From assembly GCA_019359395.1 (NCBI GenBank), contig JAHHHK010000031.1:1-64000 (forward strand): DNA of 64,000 nt, written 5' to 3'. The notes under the pieces are model-generated. The model did no database searches and was not told the origin of the DNA. It was given only the letters and a program-made list of their open reading frames with translations. The translations under genes were made by a program, and so were the position numbers. Position 1 is the stretch's first letter, and each line of letters opens with the position of its first letter. Origin of the DNA: Komarekiella atlantica HA4396-MV6 (GTDB lineage: Bacteria; Cyanobacteriota; Cyanobacteriia; Cyanobacteriales; Nostocaceae). Below are positions 18,724 to 27,582 of the stretch, piece by piece.

Positions 18724-19662
18724 TCAAGTCTTTTGACTATTTGAGTAGTGATTGAATGAGGCGCGGGCGATCCGCTTCTCAACAGGTTGCACGATATTAG
18801 CGTAGGCGGCAAACGAGGCTAGAGCGAAAAGCATCATCACGCTAGTCATGGCAGTTGCGGTACGTCCGTCGTAGAGGAAGGCGACGAATACACTTGCAAG
18901 TGTGCCACCGAGCAACATCTGCATGAATCCCAACACAGCGGCAGCAACTCCAGCAACTTCCGGCAATGGCTGAAGCGCTCCATACTTCGCATTGGGTGCG
19001 ATTAGTCCGAAGCAGAACGTGTTGAGAACCAGAAGTGGCATGAGCGTTGCAACACGAACATTGTTGCTGATTGACACCAGCAAAAGTGCAATTGCTGAGG
19101 CAACAGCAAGTCTAGACCCGACTTTGAGCAGGCGCGACGGTGGTACACCGCGAACACTCAAGCGCCCATTTAGGAAAGAGCCTGCCATAATCGCGAGGGC
19201 AGTTAACGCAAAGAACCAGCCGTACACAGTGGTTGAGAGTCCCAGAACATCAATCAACACGAGGGGTGAGCCAGCCACGTAAGTAAACAGACATCCAAAG
19301 CTCAACCCATTCACGAGCGTGTAGCCAACACAGATGCGATCACCCAGAACACGGCGGTAGGTGTGTATGAGGCGGTGTGGTGCGATCGCACACATCACAT
19401 TAGCGAGCGCGAAGACCCCACAACCCACTAATAGAATTGGGCGGCGTCCGTAGCGATCGGAAAACGGGCCGAAGACCAGTTGTGCGATCGCAAAGCCAGC
19501 CATGAATAAACTGAGGGTCAAACCTATGGCAGCAGGGGATGTATTGAAGGATGTGCCAAGCGCAGCAAGGGCGGGTAATCCCATATCGATTGCTAGGGGC
19601 GGCAACGCAGCCAGGGCACCTAGCAGCAGAGTAAACCCCAAAGAGTTGGGTCGAATTCGCAT
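18724..19662 (-). pseudogene. Bcr/CflA-type MFS exporter with internal deletion
   Basis: 312 residues, where relatives have about 400. Helices 1-3 with motif A (FGPFSDRYGRRPILL near 65-79) and the C-terminal half (GYTLVNGLSFGCLFTYVAGS onward) are recognisable. The segment of roughly 80-90 residues expected after VMCAIAPH (helices 4-6) is missing, joined in frame at RLIHTYRRVLGD. An odd helix number makes transport unlikely. It neighbours the deleted SDR, so two adjacent genes suffered the same kind of in-frame loss. Confidence 0.8.
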
Positions 19663-19716
19663 GGTTCTTTTCCCGATTCCAATATCTGCTCACTAATGGC
19701 AAAAATCGGTCAGTTT

Positions 19717-20175
19717 CTAGCTGGGCAGCGCAGCGGGCGGCCATGCACCAATTTGATGCAGCATTCCGAACCAATCTTCTAAGTGCCAGGTGTGCGAAAT
19801 GCGATTGTGCTTAAAGTGATGAAACTCATGCAGCGCGATCAAGACTGGCTTTCCCGTCGGCTGCAAGCCAAAGATTTCCCCTTGATGAGTCCCGATCATC
19901 CGCGCCCGCACACCCGCACGATCAGGTTGTGCGATCACGTCGTCAATAATGATCTGCAAGTCGGGAAACGCAGTGAAGAGCATTTGCATCAGCGTCTTCA
20001 AACCCTCAGGACCAGGAACTTGACCAGGTGCGAGAGGAATATCTTGCCAATCCGGGGTCACGGCTTCATCGAGAAAATTAGGATTTTTATCGCTGAATGC
20101 TTGGTAGAACGCTTCAAGTGATTGCTTTTGCGCCACTGTCGAAGCTGAAGTTTGAATCGTCGCCATTGAATACAT
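19717..20175 (-). CDS. SnoaL-like ester cyclase/polyketide-cyclase-fold protein
   Basis: About 152 residues. SnoaL/NTF2-fold pattern: SLEAFYQAFSDKNPNFLDEA, WQDIPLAPGQVPGPEGLK, LFTAFPDLQIIIDDVIAQ, RMIGTHQGEIFGLQPTGK and a closing WHLEDWFGMLHQIGA. The family includes cyclases and many small proteins of unknown activity. ATG at 20175 is preferred because AGGA lies 5 bp before it; a TTG at 20196 also opens the frame. Divergent from the LysR gene with a gap of about 120 bp, the classic layout of a LysR-controlled target. Confidence 0.85.
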   Translation of the reverse strand: MYSMATIQTSASTVAQKQSLEAFYQAFSDKNPNFLDEAVTPDWQDIPLAPGQVPGPEGLKTLMQMLFTAFPDLQIIIDDVIAQPDRAGVRARMIGTHQGEIFGLQPTGKPVLIALHEFHHFKHNRISHTWHLEDWFGMLHQIGAWPPAALPS

Positions 20176-20294
20176 GGAATCCTCGGTTGATCGCAAGTAC
20201 GAATGAAACTACGACGATCATCACACGCAGAATATAATACGTCCAATGCATATCTTAAATAATTGTCATACCAATGCTGATATAGTAAGAAGCT

Positions 20295-21215
20295 ATGGCT
20301 CAACAGTTCCCTAACCTTTCGCGCATTGACCTGAACCAACTTCTGGCTCTACAAGCCATGCTGGAGGAGAAACACATCACTCGTGCCGCCGTCCGCGTCT
20401 CGCTCAGTCAGCCCGCGATGAGTCGGGTGCTGGGTCGGTTGCGGGCGGCGCTCGGCGATGATCTGCTCATTCGGAGCGGCTTGGGGTACGAGCGAACACC
20501 GCGTGGCGATCGCTTGCTGCAAGAATTAGAAGCGCTCCTGCCTCGCCTCAACGCGGCGATCGCAAGCAACGACTTCGATCCTGCTATTTCGCAGCAATAC
20601 TTCCGAGTCACAGGCACCGACTATGCACTCGCGGTGATCGTCAGTGGTGCAGTACAACTCTGCCGCCAACTTGCTCCGGGCGTTCGCGTCGAGGTCGTTG
20701 GCTGGGCACCAGAGAGTTACCGTTACGTAGAAACGGGACGCTGTGACTTGGCGCTCGGTGTGGGCAGCGTCCCAACCCCGCCCAAGGGATTGAAGGTGGA
20801 AGTGCTCTACCAGGAGCAATTTACCTGCCTAATCAGTGCGGACAACCCATTTAAGAACGAGCGGTTTTCTTTGGACGAATACCTGCGTCGTCCCCATGCG
20901 ATCATTGCCACCGCAGAAGGGCAGCAAACGATGATTGATCGTCCGCTAGCTGATCTGGGAAAGGCAAGAGAGATTGTGTTCCAGTCCCCCTACTTCATGG
21001 CAACCGCACTCAGTATTGTAAGTACTGACCTGATATTCACCGTCCCCATGCGTGTCGCACTCAAACTCTCAAAGTCAGCAAACCTTCGGCAAGTATTGCC
21101 CCCTCAAGAGATTGGTGACTTCCCCTACACCATGATCTGGCATCCTCGGCTCGACGGTGATTCTGGACAGGCATGGTTCCGTGACCAGATCCGGGCGACG
21201 GTGAGACGAGGGTGA
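20295..21215 (+). CDS. LysR-family transcriptional regulator
   Basis: 306 residues. N-terminal winged helix-turn-helix (LNQLLALQAMLEEKHITRAA, LSQPAMSRVLGRLRAALGDD, near 12-58), then a periplasmic-binding-protein-like effector domain. It resembles the NodD/PA2206-type group with LLIRSGLGYERTPRGD. The effector is unknown. Divergent from the ester cyclase gene; the 20176-20294 interval should hold its operator. The only + strand gene of the detox island, and GC-rich. Confidence 0.92.
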   Translation: MAQQFPNLSRIDLNQLLALQAMLEEKHITRAAVRVSLSQPAMSRVLGRLRAALGDDLLIRSGLGYERTPRGDRLLQELEALLPRLNAAIASNDFDPAISQQYFRVTGTDYALAVIVSGAVQLCRQLAPGVRVEVVGWAPESYRYVETGRCDLALGVGSVPTPPKGLKVEVLYQEQFTCLISADNPFKNERFSLDEYLRRPHAIIATAEGQQTMIDRPLADLGKAREIVFQSPYFMATALSIVSTDLIFTVPMRVALKLSKSANLRQVLPPQEIGDFPYTMIWHPRLDGDSGQAWFRDQIRATVRRG

Positions 21216-21454
21216 GAAGATTGTGTGCATAAACTTAATTGACTGACAAAAGTAGAGCGGACTGAGACGAAAGCTGGGCAGGAAGCGGAGGCTGGTTTAG
21301 GCTGACAAGTAACCACACAAGAGCCGAACCATGCCGACCACTTCCCGTCCAACTGGTTGCGGGTTTTGTGTAACTCAGGTATTATCGGGGCGTGAGTAGC
21401 AATGGAACAGAAAACCGGGATAAGAAAAAAAACGGAAAAAATTAACTGTTCAGC

Positions 21455-21468
21455 CATGTATATACATG
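21455..21468. promoter_or_regulatory. Palindromic operator candidate upstream of the RHH gene
   Basis: CATGTATATACATG is a perfect 14-bp palindrome 41 bp before the ribbon-helix-helix start. A half-site relative, CATGTATAAC, follows around 21492. Spaced palindromes of this sort are typical autoregulatory sites of small RHH repressors (inference). The rest of 21216-21454 shows no gene I can support. Confidence 0.45.
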
Positions 21469-21509
21469 ATAAATTAAGACATCCCTGACATCATGTATAA
21501 CTTGGGACA

Positions 21510-21725
21510 ATGGATCAATACTCAGGCACTAGACAAAAGTCTCAAAGACGACCCCGTACACCAGATGGTAAATTTGAAACTGATTATGGAAATTCACCCA
21601 AGCGATTAAGGTCAATTCGCTTAACCGATGAAGCATGGGAGAAACTACTAGAAATAGCGGAGAAAAATCAAGTAACCAGAAGTGAAGTCATAGAAAGTTT
21701 CGCTCGCGGTGGCGAATTATATTAA
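21510..21725 (+). CDS. Ribbon-helix-helix DNA-binding protein
   Basis: 71 residues with a basic N-terminus (RQKSQRRPRTPDGKF). The C-terminal half fits an RHH/CopG fold: beta strand LRSIRLTDEAWEKLLEIAEK followed by NQVTRSEVIESFAR. Related small proteins are common on cyanobacterial plasmids and mobile islands (family knowledge). Probably a repressor acting at the palindromes just upstream. It stands next to a recombinase and transposon debris. Confidence 0.75.
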   Translation: MDQYSGTRQKSQRRPRTPDGKFETDYGNSPKRLRSIRLTDEAWEKLLEIAEKNQVTRSEVIESFARGGELY

Positions 21726-21895
21726 GTGCTACCTCTAGTTTATTTAGTAAAAAAGCGTAATTTTTTACTAAATTTGGCATTAATCCATATTTCGACAATC
21801 AAGAGTATTGTCTATTCTCTTGATAAGTTTTTAATCATGATAGTTTTAATCATGCAGTCATATACAAATAAAATTTATACTGATAAGTTATTGCC

Positions 21896-22784
21896 CTAAA
21901 GGTGGAATTTTTCAAAAGCATAAAGTGCTATTTCTTGCGCCCGTTGTGAAGTAATTTTAGAGTAGCGAAGAGTAGTTTGAATTTTTTCATGTCCCATCAA
22001 AGCACGAAGTTCCTCAATTCCCATAATTCCCACCCTTTGGGATGCAAAAGTGTGTCTCAGATGGTGAAAACCAACATCTTCTAACTCTGGAATGTTTTTA
22101 ACTGAGTTCTTCAGTGTAGAGTAAGCTGTTGCATAAGAAAGACGAGATACGTACTCTTGATTTGGTTTTTGAGCCGTAAATAAAGCACTTATCTGGGGAT
22201 GTCGGTAGTATTTGATGTAATTATTCAAACAGAAGCCAGTGTCTTCATTGTAGAAACACCATCTTTGCTTATTACCCTTACCGATAACTTGAAACTTACG
22301 AGCAGTAAAATCAATATCTGATAAATCCAAAGCAAGTATCTCTGCTATTCTGGCTCCACTGCTATATAGCAAATGCACCAGAGCAGAAAGTCTAGCATCT
22401 CTTTTAATAGCTTGGTCAAGAATACTTAATTGATTTTGTGTCAGATATCGCCCAACATTATCTGAATTATGCTCTCCTATATGTGGATTTGGTTTACGCC
22501 GTTTGAGATGAGAAATGGGGTTTGATTTGATATAACGGCACTCAACAGCAAAATTAAATAAGGCTGTAATTACTGCTTGATGACGATGATGAGTGATATA
22601 TGATACGTCATTTAATTTATTGAGGTATTCAACTAAAATTTCTCGGTCAAGAATGGATAGTGACCAACTACCATAAAGCTGGAGCAAAGGCATTAAAGTT
22701 GATTCACGTATTGCGAATCGTAGAGTCAGCCAGTCCATGACGCTCTAAAAACTGAGTGACTAATGATGCTAAATTAACACTCAT
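21896..22784 (-). pseudogene. Tyrosine recombinase (phage integrase family), 5' frameshift
   Basis: The large frame (22738-21896, 280 codons) carries the full catalytic set: Arg in SSGARIAEILALD, Lys in VIGKGNKQRW, HHLRHTFA, GHEKIQTT and Tyr in LRYSKI. A better N-terminus lies in another frame from ATG at 22784: MSVNLASLVTQFLERHGLAD followed by STIRNT and TGA, after which ESTLMPLLQLYGSW continues in the large frame. So a one-base indel near 22707 separates the SAM-like N-terminal domain from the body. A product started at 22738 might still fold, but its first 11 residues are out of frame relative to the family. Confidence 0.8.
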
Positions 22785-22919
22785 TTTTACCTGAGCAACT
22801 TAAATTATTGAACTCATGGACAAATATTAACTTAATATTAATAGGTAGCGAACTAGATATATTTTCATGAATGTATCTGTTACCGATGCGGCTCCTCAAA
22901 CAACAGAGACGTTGGTGGG

Positions 22920-23942
22920 ATGAGTGATATTGATTTATCAAGAATACCACCCACACGAGTGAAATATTTAGCACGTCTTGGAGCCGCTTCTCGGTCGGCA
23001 GCGATTGCCCGGATGCCTGATAATAAGCGAATTGCCACCCTGCTGGCATTTATCCATTTACTAGAATATACGGCAACCGATGATGTAATTGATTTATTTG
23101 ATTTACTGGTGAAAGGGTTGTTGTCGAAGTCTAAACGGGAGGGCATTCTTCCCAATGGCACAATTGACCGTAAAGCTTATACTTTCTGTGTCTTACAATG
23201 CTTAAGGTCGGCGTTGCGTCGCTGGGATGTGTTTGTGGTAAAAAGTCAGCGTTACTGTGACCCCCGTGCCAAACTCCTGAGTGATCAAGCATGGTCAGCG
23301 CAAAGGGCGGGTATATGTCGGACTTTAGACTTGCAACCTACCTTTGATTCATCGCTGTCTATCTTAAAACAAGAATTGGATGAAGCTTACCGTCGGACTG
23401 CGGCTAACTTTGAGAATAGTACTGCTATACACATTGAACACAAAGATGGAAAGGATAATTTAGTATTAACTCCTTTAGATAAACTGGTTGACCCACCCAG
23501 TTTGGTAACGCTCAAAAGACAAGTGGCAGCGATGTTACCTCATGTTGACCTGCCAGAAGTCATGCTTGAAATTAATTCCCGGACTGGGTTTACTAAAGAA
23601 TTTACCCATTTGAGTCAGGCTAACAGCCGGGTTGAAGATTTACATATTAGTATCTGCGCGGTGTTGGCTCAAGCCTGTAATATTGGTTTAGAACCACTGG
23701 TACGTCCTGAATTACCTGCATTAACTCGTGGGCGATTATCTTGGGTGCAGCAAAATTATCTTCGTCAAGAAACTCTCATCCGTGCTAATGCGCGATTGGT
23801 TGATACCCAAACTCACATTCCCCTAGCACAAATCTGGGGTGGCGGAGAAGTCGCATCGGCAGATGGGTTACGCTTTACTGTTCCTGTAAGGACTATTAAT
23901 GCTGCACCCAATAGCAAGTATTTTGGTGTGGGAAAGGGTATT
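22920..23942 (+). pseudogene. Tn3-family transposase, truncated at both ends
   Basis: About 340 codons of a TnpA normally near 1000. Recognisable Tn3 blocks: RVKYLARLGAASRSAAIARM, ATLLAFIHLLEYTATDDVID, EINSRTGFTKEFTHLSQ, DLHISICAVLAQACNIGLEP, LTRGRLSWVQQNYLRQETL, and IPLAQIWGGGEVASADGLRF with the catalytic Asp. The protein breaks at VGKGI, exactly where IS630-type sequence begins. The N-terminal domain is missing upstream of 22920. Confidence 0.88.
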
Positions 23943-24430
23943 ATAGCCGTAGTCACATAAGTTAGGACGTAAACTAGAAGAATTGGTGTTGCATCTACCC
24001 GATTTCAATGGCGAAAGCATATAGTGAAGATTTCCGGCGAAAAGTCATACAAGCGATTGAATTGGACGGACTCAAGAAGTGTGAGGCAAGCCAACTGTTC
24101 AATATCAGTCGCAATACAATCAACTTGTGGTTGCAGCGCCAAGCCGAAACGGGTGATGTCAAACCCATAGCAAGGCCAGCATTGCAGCAAAATAACAAAA
24201 TCAGCGACTGGGAGAAGTTTCGCACCTTTGTTAAAGAACATGGAGATAAAACCCAAAGCGAAATGGCACAGCTATGGGAAGGAGAGATTAGCCAGCGCAC
24301 AATTTCCAGGGCATTAATCAAGATAGGACATTCGCGTCAAAAAAAACATCCGGATATAGTCAACGAGATGAAGCCAAACGAGTGGCATTTTTAGCACAAC
24401 TGGAAAACCCGAAAGCATCGCATCTAGTAT
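23943..24430 (+). mobile_element. IS630-family element, left part only
   Basis: The element starts at a TA dinucleotide (TATAGCCGTAGTCACATAAG), the insertion preference of IS630/Tc1 elements, inside the Tn3 transposase. Its first frame (24008-24394) begins MAKAYSEDFRRKVIQAIELD and has the helix-turn-helix CEASQLFNISRNTINLWLQ. After a run of eight A near 24339 the family sequence (AKRVAFLAQLENPKASHL) continues in another frame, then stops near 24425 where IS4-like sequence begins. The DDE catalytic half is missing. Confidence 0.82.
24008..24394 (+). pseudogene. IS630 transposase N-terminal part
   Basis: 128 codons with the DNA-binding region LKKCEASQLFNISRNTINLW. The frame then passes through an A-rich slippery run and ends in NEMKPNEWHF; the true continuation is in a neighbouring frame. 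Some IS630 elements use programmed frameshifting there, but the catalytic domain is absent in this copy, so no active enzyme can result. Confidence 0.7.
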
Positions 24431-25188
24431 CTAAAGGTTGTTCTACAAGAAATTTCACATTGGCAGGAATTCTTCCTAAATAGTCACATCCCTTAGACAC
24501 TGTTGTTTTTACCATTGCATATGAATGCAATCCCCTATCCCACATCAACAACATCCCTGATTGTACAGAGCGTAATAATTTTAATGCCCGCACTCGTTCT
24601 CCGATACGATATGGACACATTAAAGCATCAAATATTAAGTGTGTTCCGGCTTCTACCAATATGACTAATCTAACTTTGGGAAACGCTACTTGTGTCCCTG
24701 GACGACTACTAGGGCGACCAAAAACTCTTGCATTTTCATCACTGTCCGGGACATCGAAACAGGTGCCATCTATGACTACAATTAAGTCCATTGAGAAATG
24801 CTCCCAATGTCTCCTGTGTCGCCATTGGTCGTACTAATTGATGAAATAATTGGCTCATTACCCTTGCACCTAATCTCTGCCTGGCTTGTGTAATCGCTGA
24901 CTTACAAGGTACTCGCCAATATTTACCAACCTTAACCCATGCTTCACTTAGTCCATCAATCAAGTTTTTCAGCACATCACGCATCGAATCTCTCGACCAA
25001 AGACTCATTGCTATTACCAGACTAACCACTAATTGTGCTGGTAGCGATCGCCTGCGTTCCTCTTCGGTTTTGGTATTAGCGAGCGCCTGTTCGATTGCAA
25101 AAGCTCGAATCGCTGTCTCGATTGCTTTGAGTCCGTCACCACTTTGTATATCTGGAGACACCAATGAGAAATCTTTGAGATGCACCAC
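24394..25188 (-). pseudogene. IS4-type transposase, frameshifted and 3'-truncated
   Basis: Two overlapping minus-strand frames make one protein: 25188-24739 (SLPAQLVVSLVIAMSLWSRD, VPCKSAITQARQRLGARVMS, an IS4 N-terminal domain) and 24791-24430 (LIVVIDGTCFDVPDSDENAR with the first catalytic Asp, then LIFDALMCPY and MLLMWDRGLHSY with the second). The join is a frameshift near 24790. The C-terminus with the catalytic Glu is cut at the IS630 junction near 24430. Confidence 0.82.
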
Positions 25189-25220
25189 AGCTCATTTTCA
25201 TTTTTGGTACAATGCTTAAT

Positions 25221-25847
25221 TTACACGACTTTCAGCCTTAACTGAACCGTATTGGCCGATCGCCCCAAAAATCGAGTCACTGCTAAATCAAAACTTCCCC
25301 AGAAAAAATGGACGGGACTAACCTTGCCGGAAAAATGTGAACGAAATTCTCGAAAGACTCGTTCCAACTGGAGCAGTACTCGCCAGAATCGATTGGCATA
25401 ATCCGCATCATAAGCAGCATGGGTTTTATCCTGCTCAAATCGAATTGGATTGGGGACTTCATTCGGTTTGGTGTTAATCGTGATGTGAAGATCTAGTGCT
25501 CTGAGCGTTTCCATCACGGTCTGATAAAAATCAGCAACAGAACGAGGGTAGAGGGCGATCGCCCGTCTTGCCCCTTCGCTGGTTTGAATTAGAAGCTCAT
25601 GATCAATGAAATCAAAGTCGATTTGAAAGATCCGGCTACCATAAGGAATCGTGGAAGTGGTCAGTCCCCGAACGGTTAAATAGAGGGGAATATGCCAGGA
25701 ATGATTAATCCATGGAGTTTGGGCAAATCGGATTTTGCCGATGATTTGAGTCCACATGTGCAAGGTGGCATAAGTCTCTTGCCATGCGTCCAGGGGTAAA
25801 CTCGGCCAAATATCCGTTGAGGTCAGGGTAGGCTGATTTGACATCAT
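25221..25847 (-). CDS. DUF5996-family protein, C-terminally truncated copy
   Basis: 208 residues. Nearly colinear with the full copy at 34.46 kb (312 residues from its ATG): WPSLPLDAWQETYATLHMWT, IIGKIRFAQTPWINHSWHI, HELLIQTSEGARRAIALYPR, SPVHFFWGSFDLAVTRF. Here the frame leaves the family at GR (sequence GGGCGATCGGCC) and ends with an unrelated ANTVQLRLKVV, losing about 100 residues. Function of DUF5996 unknown. It follows the UBP zinc-finger gene by 36 bp, as does the other copy, so the two are likely one unit. Next to the IS4 remnant, which may have caused the truncation. Confidence 0.78.
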   Translation of the reverse strand: MMSNQPTLTSTDIWPSLPLDAWQETYATLHMWTQIIGKIRFAQTPWINHSWHIPLYLTVRGLTTSTIPYGSRIFQIDFDFIDHELLIQTSEGARRAIALYPRSVADFYQTVMETLRALDLHITINTKPNEVPNPIRFEQDKTHAAYDADYANRFWRVLLQLERVFREFRSHFSGKVSPVHFFWGSFDLAVTRFLGRSANTVQLRLKVV

Positions 25848-25883
25848 GGTTTCCTCGCGAGTAGAAAAGGAAGGGGCGCGTGA

Positions 25884-26159
25884 TCAATAGTTCTTCTGTT
25901 GTTCATCGGCAAAACACCACAGCCATTGTTCTCCCAATTCTGCTGAACTGATCACCGCATGTCCAATTTCTTCATAATGACGGCGTGCGTGCTGATTTTT
26001 GGATGAGTCGCAGCACAACATTTTGCCGCAGGTTTGACAAATCCTTAAATGTACCCAGCGATCGCCAACTCGAATGCATTCCTCGCAGCGAAATACAGGA
26101 TAATTAGCTTTTGAAATCATATTCTCTAGCGTCAGTTCGTTCAGATGTTGACAAGACAT
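25884..26159 (-). CDS. UBP-type zinc-finger protein
   Basis: 91 residues, complete. Cys/His pattern of the ubiquitin-protease zinc finger: C3-x-H5, CEEC near 25-28, CQTC near 41-44, CCDSS, then HARRHYEEIGHAV supplying the last histidines. In eukaryotes this fold binds the ubiquitin C-terminus; in bacteria its partner is unknown. Immediately upstream of DUF5996, an arrangement repeated at 34.5-35.7 kb. Confidence 0.88.
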   Translation of the reverse strand: MSCQHLNELTLENMISKANYPVFRCEECIRVGDRWVHLRICQTCGKMLCCDSSKNQHARRHYEEIGHAVISSAELGEQWLWCFADEQQKNY

Positions 26160-26192
26160 AGGAGTTTTCTGTGAGTTTGTGAGATGTATGCT

Positions 26193-26774
26193 TTATGAAA
26201 CGGGATACAGCCATTTGCGAAAAAGTTGGGTTAGGCGCGGCATAATCACGTAGGTCAACAGGGCAACCGTTAGTCCTGTCACCAACAAGGTTCTGAGCAA
26301 TACCGGAAGCCCTGCCAGGATCGGCACTAGCCAGCGATTGAGAATAGATATTGTAAAAAACACTCCCAGCCATGTAACGACCGCCATTTTGTAGCGCGCG
26401 GGTGGAGCCTTCATCGGCTTGTCAGGAAGCGTAAACCAGGTTTCCAGCCCAGTCAGGGTTTGAATTGCTTCTGGCTTTTCAATTAAGGGTTGCAGTCGCT
26501 CAATCCATTCTTGCCGAATATCTGATTCAAGCCAGGTTTTGAGATTGTTGTAGCAATCGAACTTGAGAATGACCACGTATTCAGGATGAGCATGATCATG
26601 AGGTGGAATCGTGCTGACACCCAAATGTCCCTTGAATGTTCGTGCATCTGCGGCGATGCCATGAAACCATGCTTCGTAACCTTGTTCACGTCCTGGTCTC
26701 ACGATATGAGAAATCACGGCGGTGACTAGATAGTTTTCTTGACTGGTATTGCTCGCCAATGGTTCTTCCAACAT
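26193..26774 (-). CDS. ABM-domain (antibiotic biosynthesis monooxygenase-like) membrane protein
   Basis: 193 residues. The first 115 have the dimeric alpha-beta-barrel ABM pattern (VTAVISHIVRPGREQGYEAW, FKGHLGVSTI, EYVVILKFDCYNNLKTWLES). The remainder has two hydrophobic segments, VVTWLGVFFTISILNRWLVP and LRTLLVTGLTVALLTYVIMP, so the protein is probably anchored by two helices. Family members of this fused form are widespread and uncharacterised; heme-degrading or quinone-oxidising roles are known for other ABM proteins. Confidence 0.85.
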   Translation of the reverse strand: MLEEPLASNTSQENYLVTAVISHIVRPGREQGYEAWFHGIAADARTFKGHLGVSTIPPHDHAHPEYVVILKFDCYNNLKTWLESDIRQEWIERLQPLIEKPEAIQTLTGLETWFTLPDKPMKAPPARYKMAVVTWLGVFFTISILNRWLVPILAGLPVLLRTLLVTGLTVALLTYVIMPRLTQLFRKWLYPVS

Positions 26775-26843
26775 AGAATTTAACAGTCCGAGAAATTGGA
26801 TGGTTAAAACAGAAAAACAGATCTTACCGTGCCTGTATAGACT

Positions 26844-27110
26844 CTAAAACTGAAACGTCGTCCGAATGGTGCCAACAAAAATCGTGTCATTAGTGCTGTT
26901 GTGTTCAGGGTTGGTAATGACGATTACACCAGGAGTGATTGAGAGATGGTCGTTCATTTGAAACCGGTAGAAGGTTTCAAAGTGCAGTGAGGTGCTACGA
27001 TCGATTGCCCCAAACTGATTGCTGATTACTCTAGGCGGTTGTCCAAAAACAAAGCCTAATAAGTTTCCTTCTTTACCCAAATCTGGAAATCCAAAATTAA
27101 CTGCATATAT
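26844..27110 (-). pseudogene. Iron-uptake porin (OprB/SLH family), 3' fragment
   Basis: The minus strand reads [69 protein letters not shown] and a final QF with stop. This is the last 85-90 residues of the cyanobacterial outer-membrane porin family, including the C-terminal aromatic strand. The remainder of a protein of about 550 residues is missing; the upstream junction joins a prolyl-oligopeptidase fragment near 27110. Confidence 0.8.
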
Positions 27111-27510
27111 TGTGATAGGGCGAATAGTTCAAGAAGTTACGGAAATCCGCTTCCTGTGCCGGAGACCCAAACTCGTCTACCCATGTTTTCCCGCTCGTAA
27201 ATTGATCGAAGCGGAGCATGTCCATGACCCCGACCTGGGGCAGCGCGGTGGCGAACAGATCCGGTCGCTGATTGACCACTGCGCCGATCAGGAGTCCGCC
27301 ATTCGATCCACCCTGAATTGCCAAGCCGTCTTGGGGCGTGATTAAGAGCGCCTTCAGGTACTCGCCTGCTGCAATGAAATCGTCGAAGACGTTCTGCTTG
27401 TTCTGACGACGACCCGCTTCGTGCCATGCCTTGCCATATTCGGAGCCGCCGCGAATGTTGGCGATCGCCGCGTTTGCCGCTTCTAAAATTGCTTTATTGT
27501 TCTCTGACAT
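27097..27510 (-). pseudogene. Chimera: SnoaL-like N-terminus fused to prolyl oligopeptidase core
   Basis: From ATG 27510 (AGGAGAG 6 bp before) the first 16 residues, [16 protein letters not shown], are those of the SnoaL-like genes at 34.0 and 37.4 kb. At the codons GCGGCGATCGCC the sequence switches to prolyl oligopeptidase: [53 protein letters not shown] with the nucleophile Ser in GGSNGG, and NYSPYHNI. It then runs into porin sequence and a stop. The Asp of the oligopeptidase triad may be present but the His is lost. The frame is open, so a chimeric protein could be translated. Confidence 0.85.
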
Positions 27511-27582
27511 CTGAATCTCTCCTCTGTTCAAAGCAAAAAAGTGGTGTGAGTTGTTATGCTGTTGCCCCTCACTGGTTTACTT

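Noticed and set aside
21125-21457. 110-codon minus-strand frame overlapping the LysR end
   Set aside because: It overlaps the conserved LysR C-terminus antisense and shows no family motif or ribosome site.
24330-24394. Programmed frameshift in the IS630 gene at the A-run
   Set aside because: Plausible in intact relatives, but the catalytic half is missing here, so no function can follow.
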